Shown: positions 37,334-42,848 of the stretch, piece by piece | Position numbering within the stretch: position 1 is the stretch's first letter | How the letters are laid out: each line of letters opens with the position of its first letter | Assembly: GCA_022712895.1 (NCBI GenBank) | Contig: JAFLJS010000024.1 | Span: 1 to 42,848 of the forward strand | Length of the DNA: 42,848 bases | Reading direction: 5' to 3' | Source of the DNA: Desulfocapsa sp. | Lineage (GTDB): Bacteria; Desulfobacterota; Desulfobulbia; Desulfobulbales; Desulfocapsaceae | The notes under the pieces: model-generated | The model's input: the letters and a program-made list of their open reading frames with translations, nothing else | Told to the model about the DNA's origin: nothing | Database searches by the model: none | Translations under genes and position numbers: made by a program

Positions 37334-38960
37334 TGGCAGTCTGTCGCAGTTGTTGTCTGCATGCTGCTGCAAAATCTTCAGGATAGTGGCCGTTTATAAA
37401 GCGTAACTGCGCTTCGCTGAAAGCCCCCGGTGACTCTGGAAGCCGGGGAAGAAAGCTGTAAAGCAGGTGTTGTTTATACGATTGCTGGTCAGTGATTCGT
37501 TTCGGATATTCGATGGATGTTACCATCCTTGCCCCAAGACCTGCCAGGGTTTTTTGCGCTAGAAGAATCCCTTGGTTTAATGAGTTACGGGCACAACTAT
37601 CTGCTTCTACTATATTTCCAATAACGTCTCCATCTGAATTCTCAAGTGCCATTAGTTGGAGTTCCCATTGGGATGTCTGCGCTTTGGGGACAAAGAGTAT
37701 GGCGTGCTTATCTTCCCACAAAATCAGGTTTGCCTCATGGTCGTTTCCGATTCTTCCATCCATACGGACATTGTTTCGAATACAGCTGAGATAATCATTG
37801 AAAAACTCACTGCCTGTCTCTTTATTGTAGCATTCAATAACTTCTGCAATCATATCACCGCAACCAAAAGAGTGCATAGGTTCATGACACCTATGATCGT
37901 CATCGGTAAATTTTTCAACAAACTCTGGCAGCATGGCATACTGTTGATGTATTTGCTGGTGTGATGCGTGCAATCGATATCCGGTTGGGGCGTAATCAAA
38001 ACCAAAATTCCATCCCCAGAGAGTTGCTGAAAACTCAGGGGTTAGTCCACCATTTATTTTAACAAGAATTTCTCTGCGCAATGTTTCAAGATCATCGGTG
38101 GATAACTGGGGTTGATCTGTTTGAAATTCTATGCCGAGTAAATCGGCTAGTCTTAGAAAAGTACGTTGGTAATAGAGGTGTCGTAAACCGGTAATATCCG
38201 AGAATGTGAGATTTTCAATAGAATAGCGGATGGCATCGTCTGCCATGTTTGCAGCATAGTGTCCGTTTGCGATATAGGAATTACGCCTCAGATATTCGAA
38301 AACGTGGCTGTCCTCTTTTTCAAACTCTCCTATAATCTCACTGTTTCCCTGAGCACCAGGACGGAGAACCATGGCCTTTTGGTAATCAGTCGGTAACATT
38401 GGGTTATTGGCCACTGCCTCAAAAAGAGGATGGTTGTGAATAATAGCACGAATCAGGGCGTTGTCGGCTTTTCTGTAAGACAGTCCTGTGGGAATGTCCT
38501 GTGAGTCCTTTTCAAAACCACAGGACATTTCGGCAAGACGTATGAGGTCTACAGGATCGGTTGAAGTCGTAGCTAAGGCCAGCAAAAGGGGGTTGGGCAG
38601 TTTTTCAAGAAGCGATGGTTTGAGTCCTTCGTCATTCAGTAAATTAGTGAAGGAGATATCTTCTTTATGCGGTAGGCAGATTCGTTTTGGTTTGTGAACA
38701 TTTGCCTCTGCCCATTCTTTATCAATATATGTTGAACCACGGAAAGAGAATGGGTTGGGAATCTCGTAAATCCAATCGGCTCCTTCAACTATTACTGACC
38801 CGGATGGGTAATTGGCTTCGTTAGAATGGCTGTCTCCTGAATCAAAGTGACCAAGATTTTGAATAACTTTTTTGTTACGGTGATTTTCTACTGTGTATTC
38901 GGGTTTATGGATACCAAAAATAAATTGACCGTTGGGGGCTACACAGCTACGTAATTTCAT
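37302..38960 (-). CDS. Unknown protein, possibly HIT/GalT-like
   Basis: 552 residues, no confident family. The C-terminal half contains GYRLHASHQQIHQQYA (H331, H334, H338) and later ANLILWEDKHAILFVPKAQTSQWELQLMA, which resemble the histidine triad-like active site and flanks of galactose-1-phosphate uridylyltransferase/HIT nucleotidyl hydrolases. The N-terminal half has no recognisable motif, and the C-terminus ends Cys-rich (SCSCDA). The start overlaps the rsmI stop (TAATG), so it is coupled to rsmI as last gene of upp-uraA-rsmI. Nucleotide-sugar or phosphorolysis-type chemistry is a guess. Confidence 0.6.
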   Translation of the reverse strand: MKLRSCVAPNGQFIFGIHKPEYTVENHRNKKVIQNLGHFDSGDSHSNEANYPSGSVIVEGADWIYEIPNPFSFRGSTYIDKEWAEANVHKPKRICLPHKEDISFTNLLNDEGLKPSLLEKLPNPLLLALATTSTDPVDLIRLAEMSCGFEKDSQDIPTGLSYRKADNALIRAIIHNHPLFEAVANNPMLPTDYQKAMVLRPGAQGNSEIIGEFEKEDSHVFEYLRRNSYIANGHYAANMADDAIRYSIENLTFSDITGLRHLYYQRTFLRLADLLGIEFQTDQPQLSTDDLETLRREILVKINGGLTPEFSATLWGWNFGFDYAPTGYRLHASHQQIHQQYAMLPEFVEKFTDDDHRCHEPMHSFGCGDMIAEVIECYNKETGSEFFNDYLSCIRNNVRMDGRIGNDHEANLILWEDKHAILFVPKAQTSQWELQLMALENSDGDVIGNIVEADSCARNSLNQGILLAQKTLAGLGARMVTSIEYPKRITDQQSYKQHLLYSFLPRLPESPGAFSEAQLRFINGHYPEDFAAACRQQLRQTAINAQSCSCDA

Positions 38961-39814
38961 TATTTTTTCTTATAAATTATTAATGCTTCCTGATACACTG
39001 CTGAGCGGGAAAGGCCAAGATCACTTGCGATCTTTCTGCTCACATCTTTAAGGGTTAACGATGTGTTGTCACGGTACCAGATGAGGAGTTCTTCGACGTT
39101 ATCCCCTTCTGCTCGGACTAATTTACCAGGTTGAACTATAAGGACAAACTCACCACGATTATTCTTGCTACTGGCAAGTGCAAGTAACTCAGCTATTGTT
39201 CCATACTGTAAATCTTCGTGTATTTTTGTTAGCTCTCTTGCCCAGGATGCTTTTCGATCTCCCATGACCTGAAGAATATCGTTAAGTAAGCCTTGTATGC
39301 GACGAGGTGATTCGTAAAATATAATTGGGTGAGGCTGGTCAGTCAGTGAGGTGAGCAGTGTTTTGCGTTGTGATTTTTTGGAAGGAGCAAATCCCACGAA
39401 TAAAAAGGATGAATCAGTGATTCCAGAAACAGAAAGAGCAGTGGCAAGAGCTGAAGGGCCGGGAATCGGTACAATAGTGACCCCTTCTTTTTGTGCAAGG
39501 CTGACAAGTACAGCGCCAGGGTCCGAAATTCCAGGAGTCCCGGCGTCAGAGACAAGAGCAATAGATTCCCCAGCAAGTAGTCTCTCTACCAGCTGAACAG
39601 ACCGCTGCTGCTCTTTTTCCCGATAATAGCTGATGAGAGGAGTGGTGATCTCAAAGTGGCTGAGAAGCTTACGGGTATGCCGGGTATCTTCTGCAGCAAT
39701 GACATCAACTTCCTTGAGGATACGCAAAGCGCGTAGGGTTATATCCTCAAGGTTGCCAATGGGGGTTGCAGTGATATAAAGAGTACCCGATTTTTCTTTG
39801 ATTTTACTATCCAT
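38960..39814 (-). CDS. rsmI: 16S rRNA (cytidine1402-2'-O)-methyltransferase
   Basis: 284 residues of the tetrapyrrole-methylase fold. N-terminal GTLYITATPIGNLEDITLRALRIL...IAAEDTRHTRKLL and ALVSDAGTPGISDPG are the RsmI signatures, and PGPSALATALSVSG lines the SAM pocket. The C-terminal HTH-like tail (LKDVSRKIASDLGLSRSAVYQEAL) is usual. It methylates C1402 in the decoding centre. It begins 19 bp after uraA. Confidence 0.95.
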   Translation of the reverse strand: MDSKIKEKSGTLYITATPIGNLEDITLRALRILKEVDVIAAEDTRHTRKLLSHFEITTPLISYYREKEQQRSVQLVERLLAGESIALVSDAGTPGISDPGAVLVSLAQKEGVTIVPIPGPSALATALSVSGITDSSFLFVGFAPSKKSQRKTLLTSLTDQPHPIIFYESPRRIQGLLNDILQVMGDRKASWARELTKIHEDLQYGTIAELLALASSKNNRGEFVLIVQPGKLVRAEGDNVEELLIWYRDNTSLTLKDVSRKIASDLGLSRSAVYQEALIIYKKK

Positions 39815-39833
39815 TTATAGGAATAAGAGGAAG

Positions 39834-41090
39834 TTATTCTTTGTCTTTTTTCTTTTTACCGGGCAAGACAAGGTTGAGTATGACTCCAAGTATACCTGCA
39901 AGTCCAATACCTTTGACAGTAAAAGCTCCGGCGGAAAAACTCATACCACCTATACCCATAACCATAATAAGTGAAACAATGGCAAGATTTCGTGGTTCAG
40001 TGAGATCTTCCTGCGCTCTTACCAATGTATTTAAACCAACCACGGTAATAGCACCAAAAAGAAGAAGCATAATGCCCCCCATAACAGGAGAGGGGATGGT
40101 CTGTAGAAGTGCTCCAACTTTGCCAATAAATGCAAGGGCTATGGCAATAATAGCTGCCCATGTCATAACGGCAGGATTGAAAATTTTGGTAAGAGTTACA
40201 GCACCAGTAACTTCAGAGTAGGTGGTGTTTGGTGGGCCACCAAAGAAGGAGGCAAAGGTTGTGGCTATTCCGTCACCAAGCATGGTGCGATGAATACCTG
40301 GGTCTTTGATATAATCTTTTTTGGTCACTGATCCAATGGCCAAAATATCACCAAAGTGCTCAATTGCTGGAGCAATGGCTACTGGTACAATAAAAATAAT
40401 GGCTTCCAGATTCCATTCAGGATAGGTGAAGGATGGCATGGCGAACCAGGCTGCCTCATGAACTGGTGCAAAATCTACTAATCCGAGCGGAATAGAAATA
40501 AGATATCCGGAAATAACTCCACATAAAATAGGAATAAGTTTTAAAAAGCCACCGCCAAGTAAAGATACAGCAAGGGTCACGGCAAGTGAAGTTGCGGAGA
40601 CTATAAGTGCAGTGTTGCGAGGAACAAGCTCAGCTGATCCATCACCAGTCATTCCAGTGGCCATGAAGACAGCAACGGGAGCCAGGATAAGGCCAATAAC
40701 CATAATGACCGGTCCGGTAACAATTGGAGGCAGAATCTTGTGAAGGATTTCACCACCTTGATAGTAAATTATAATGGAAAGGAGGACATAAAATAATCCG
40801 GCAGCCATTAAGCCACACATGGTTCCTGCGATACCCCAGGTCTGAACACCGTAAATGATAGGAGCAATAAAGGCAAAAGAGGATGCTAGAAAAATGGGTA
40901 CCTTACCTTTAGTGACAATCTGAAAAAGTAATGTACCTACACCTGCAGTGAAAAGGGCTACATTTGGGTTTAAACCGGTGAGAAGGGGAACAAGAACCAG
41001 GGCACCAAGTGCAACAAAAAGCATCTGTGCACCTAGGATAATATCTTTAGCCTGAAACTTATAATCTGTGTCGTACTGTGGTGTTTCCAT
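39834..41090 (-). CDS. uraA: Uracil permease (NCS2 family)
   Basis: 418 residues, mostly hydrophobic, with around 12-14 membrane segments. IAPAIEHFGDILAIGSVTKKD contains the conserved substrate-binding Glu/His region of nucleobase:cation symporters, and GGPPNTTYSEVTGAVTLT is the QNxG/NTTY family loop. It imports uracil for salvage by Upp, its upstream neighbour (17-bp gap). Confidence 0.93.
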   Translation of the reverse strand: METPQYDTDYKFQAKDIILGAQMLFVALGALVLVPLLTGLNPNVALFTAGVGTLLFQIVTKGKVPIFLASSFAFIAPIIYGVQTWGIAGTMCGLMAAGLFYVLLSIIIYYQGGEILHKILPPIVTGPVIMVIGLILAPVAVFMATGMTGDGSAELVPRNTALIVSATSLAVTLAVSLLGGGFLKLIPILCGVISGYLISIPLGLVDFAPVHEAAWFAMPSFTYPEWNLEAIIFIVPVAIAPAIEHFGDILAIGSVTKKDYIKDPGIHRTMLGDGIATTFASFFGGPPNTTYSEVTGAVTLTKIFNPAVMTWAAIIAIALAFIGKVGALLQTIPSPVMGGIMLLLFGAITVVGLNTLVRAQEDLTEPRNLAIVSLIMVMGIGGMSFSAGAFTVKGIGLAGILGVILNLVLPGKKKKDKE

Positions 41091-41107
41091 CGTGATTTCC
41101 TTTTTTG

Positions 41108-41734
41108 TTATTTGGTTCCAAAGAGTTTGTCACCAGCATCTCCAAGCCCAGGAAGGATGTAGCCATTTTCATTTAAATGATCATCAAGTGCAGCAGTGAA
41201 GATATCCACATCTGGATGGGCGTCCTGTATCCTTTTTACACCTTCTGGCGCAGAGACAAGAAACAGACCTTTAATAGAAGTACAACCTGCTTCTTTTAAT
41301 AATCTGATGGTTGCATCCAGTGTTCCACCAGTTGCCAGCATAGGATCTAGAATAAGAGCAGTTCGTTGATCTATATTTTTAGCGAGTTTCACATAGTATT
41401 GAACAGGTTGCAGGGTGGTTTCGTCTCGGTAAAAACCAACGATGGATTCTTTTGCAGACGGAATAAGGTCAAAACAACCATCCATCATGCCCAGTCCAGC
41501 TCTCAGAATAGGTACAAAAGTGATTTTCTTCCCCTTAATTTTTTCAACTTCTGTTTCACCAGCCCATGTTTCAATGGTACGAGTTTCGGTGGGGAGATCC
41601 TTCGTTGCTTCATAAGTGAGTAATCTGGCAATTTCAGAGGCTAGGGCGCGAAAATCTTTGGTAGAAATATCTTTTTGCCGTAACAAACCGACTTTGTGAC
41701 GTACCAGTGGATGGTCTACAACATGAACAGGCAT
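41108..41734 (-). CDS. upp: Uracil phosphoribosyltransferase
   Basis: 208 residues from ATG 41734, the same length as E. coli Upp, with AAGGAG 8 bases upstream. The frame is open to 41881, but the extra 49 residues are hydrophobic and non-conserved. [17 protein letters not shown] opens the protein, and the PRPP-binding loop is [17 protein letters not shown]. It makes UMP from uracil and PRPP. First gene of upp-uraA-rsmI-unknown. Confidence 0.96.
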   Translation of the reverse strand: MPVHVVDHPLVRHKVGLLRQKDISTKDFRALASEIARLLTYEATKDLPTETRTIETWAGETEVEKIKGKKITFVPILRAGLGMMDGCFDLIPSAKESIVGFYRDETTLQPVQYYVKLAKNIDQRTALILDPMLATGGTLDATIRLLKEAGCTSIKGLFLVSAPEGVKRIQDAHPDVDIFTAALDDHLNENGYILPGLGDAGDKLFGTK

Positions 41735-41998
41735 GATACTCTCCTTGCTTAGAATCAAAAAAGAAATTGTGATGGAAATGTTCACTGATACATACAAAAG
41801 ATAGTTGTTAAACTCAATGAAAGTTATAGAAGGGATGAAAAAAATAATGCTAATTTGGGAAATGATTAAAAACAATGACAATCAGGTTTGAAAAGTACTG
41901 ATAAAAAAATCTTTTTCTGTTACCCTGTGACACTAATTATACTAGTCAATACTGAAAAGATACGAAAATACAACACTATAAATATATCAGGTATAACT

Positions 41999-42373
41999 GT
42001 GGAAAAAGAATCGTTTGTACTAATAAGAAAAAAAATGAATAGAACCCAGAAACAACTAGCCGAATTGCTGGGTGTTTCTTTAAAGGCAATTCATAGTTAT
42101 GAGCAGGGCTGGCGGAAAATTCCACTGCATATTGAAAGACAACTCTGGTTTCTTATTTATCAAAAGAAAAAACAGGACGGAGTGGTATCAGAACCATGCT
42201 GGGAAAGAAAATCCTGCGAAATGAAAGATGAGTGTTCAGCGTTTGAATTTCAATGTGGTGACATGTGCTGGTTTGTTTGTGGAACAAAATGTGAGTGTAC
42301 CCGTGACATCGATGTCAGAGAAAAGATGGATGTTTGCAGAAAGTGCAAGATATTGAAAACTTTGTTGAAATAG
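41999..42373 (+). CDS. XRE-type regulator with C-terminal Cys-rich domain
   Basis: 124 residues from GTG 41999; the frame is open from 41888, and an internal ATG at 42035 would cut into the HTH. Residues 5-55 are an HTH: VLIRKKMNRTQKQLAELLGVSLKAIHSYEQGWRKIP. The C-terminus is a cysteine/tryptophan array, CWERKSC...C...C..MCWFVCGTKCECTRD...CRKC, of the kind called two-CW. It is probably metal-binding, perhaps redox- or metal-sensing. Divergent from upp. Target unknown. Confidence 0.75.
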   Translation: MEKESFVLIRKKMNRTQKQLAELLGVSLKAIHSYEQGWRKIPLHIERQLWFLIYQKKKQDGVVSEPCWERKSCEMKDECSAFEFQCGDMCWFVCGTKCECTRDIDVREKMDVCRKCKILKTLLK

Positions 42374-42664
42374 TCTAAAATCCTCCATCATGTGTCACCC
42401 GGCAATTCATTATATTTTCATGGTATTATCGGGTGACAGAAGTAATCTCCCAAAGTAGTTTTCTATCTTTTTCAAAATAATACTTCCCCACAATCAACTC
42501 CAATAAGTTCCAAGCAAGATTCAAGCCCCCAGGCAACAAATCAGTCCACCACCTCAAATCCAGAAAGAAAGATAAAACGAAAAGCAGGGGAGGGGAGTCG
42601 ATGCTGGTTTGATGGTTCTTTACCAGGTGATGAAGTTTAGTTGTTTAAAGAAAAAGCAAAAAGA
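42374..42664. other. Intergenic between regulator and 5S terminator
   Basis: A 9-bp inverted repeat TGTCACCCG (42393-42401)/CGGGTGACA (42430-42438) with a 28-base loop lies 20 bp after the regulator and may end its transcript, although no T-run follows. From 42440 to 42664 I see nothing. Confidence 0.45.
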
Positions 42665-42700
42665 AAAGGCTCCAATCAGAAAGAACTGATTGGAGCCTTT
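42665..42700 (-). terminator. rRNA operon terminator
   Basis: Perfect 15-bp stem AAAGGCTCCAATCAG (42665-42679)/CTGATTGGAGCCTTT (42686-42700), 6-base loop. On the minus strand it is followed by TCTTTTTGCTTTTTC. It lies 9 bases after the 5S gene. Confidence 0.92.
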
Positions 42701-42709
42701 AAAAGACAT

Positions 42710-42821
<112 letters not shown>

Positions 42822-42848
42822 ATAAATCGGTTAAGATATATGTAGAAG

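Noticed and set aside
41735-41881. N-terminal extension of upp
   Set aside because: The 49 extra residues look hydrophobic and non-conserved; the ATG at 41734 has AAGGAG and gives the family length.

Overview
The window reads as a piece of chromosome from a Gram-negative anaerobe of the sulfate-reducing type (Desulfobacterota, Desulfocapsa/Desulfotalea-like). The reasoning is indirect: a fused 2-oxoacid:ferredoxin oxidoreductase pair, a conserved housekeeping gene order (thrS-infC-rpmI-rplT-pheS-pheT-ihfA-merR; ffs-dnaX-ybaB-recR), FliW and a sigma-54 activator. No 16S sequence is present, so this placement is inference.

The window splits into two halves. Bases 1 to about 18,000 are an accessory, AT-rich, gene-sparse region dominated by defence genes. 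It opens with an XRE repressor and an ImmA/IrrE metallopeptidase behind a promoter flanked by two palindromic operators. A 44-codon TTG-start ORF and a DUF2188-like small protein follow. Next come a structured intergenic segment with its own -10 box and a 587-residue P-loop/dCMP-deaminase fusion that I read as AvcD/DcdV; the structured segment is then the candidate for its inhibitory RNA (AvcI/DifV). After about 750 bp of probable mobile-element debris there is a leftward operon hsdM-hsdS-hsdR plus a SEFIR/TIR-domain gene. Rightward genes follow: a small membrane ORF, a zinc-ribbon protein under an operator-flanked promoter, and a Deg9-like secreted serine protease. A 1.3 kb stretch of decayed duplications comes next, with four copies of a hairpin repeat whose arms co-vary, ending in an intact gamma-glutamylcyclotransferase-like gene. 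tRNA-Pro(GGG) and a decayed small gene close the accessory half.

Bases 18,000 to 42,848 are core genome. korAB runs rightward. The leftward translation operon runs from tRNA-Val and thrS through infC (non-ATG start), rpmI, rplT, pheS, pheT, ihfA and a MerR gene. Further leftward units are ffs (SRP RNA) with dnaX-ybaB-recR, tRNA-Ser, tadA, trpB-trpA-HEAT protein, and upp-uraA-rsmI-unknown. Rightward singletons are a sigma-54 activator with a degenerate receiver, fliW, and an XRE/Cys-rich regulator. The window ends in the 5S gene of a leftward rRNA operon.

The accessory half combines two defence strategies: nucleotide depletion (deaminase plus RNA) and DNA restriction with a SEFIR effector. 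The most noteworthy core-genome signal is a run of ten A in dnaX mRNA where both alternative frames stop within four codons, as expected for programmed production of a short gamma subunit. Gene calls rest on motif recognition by eye; no database search was possible.
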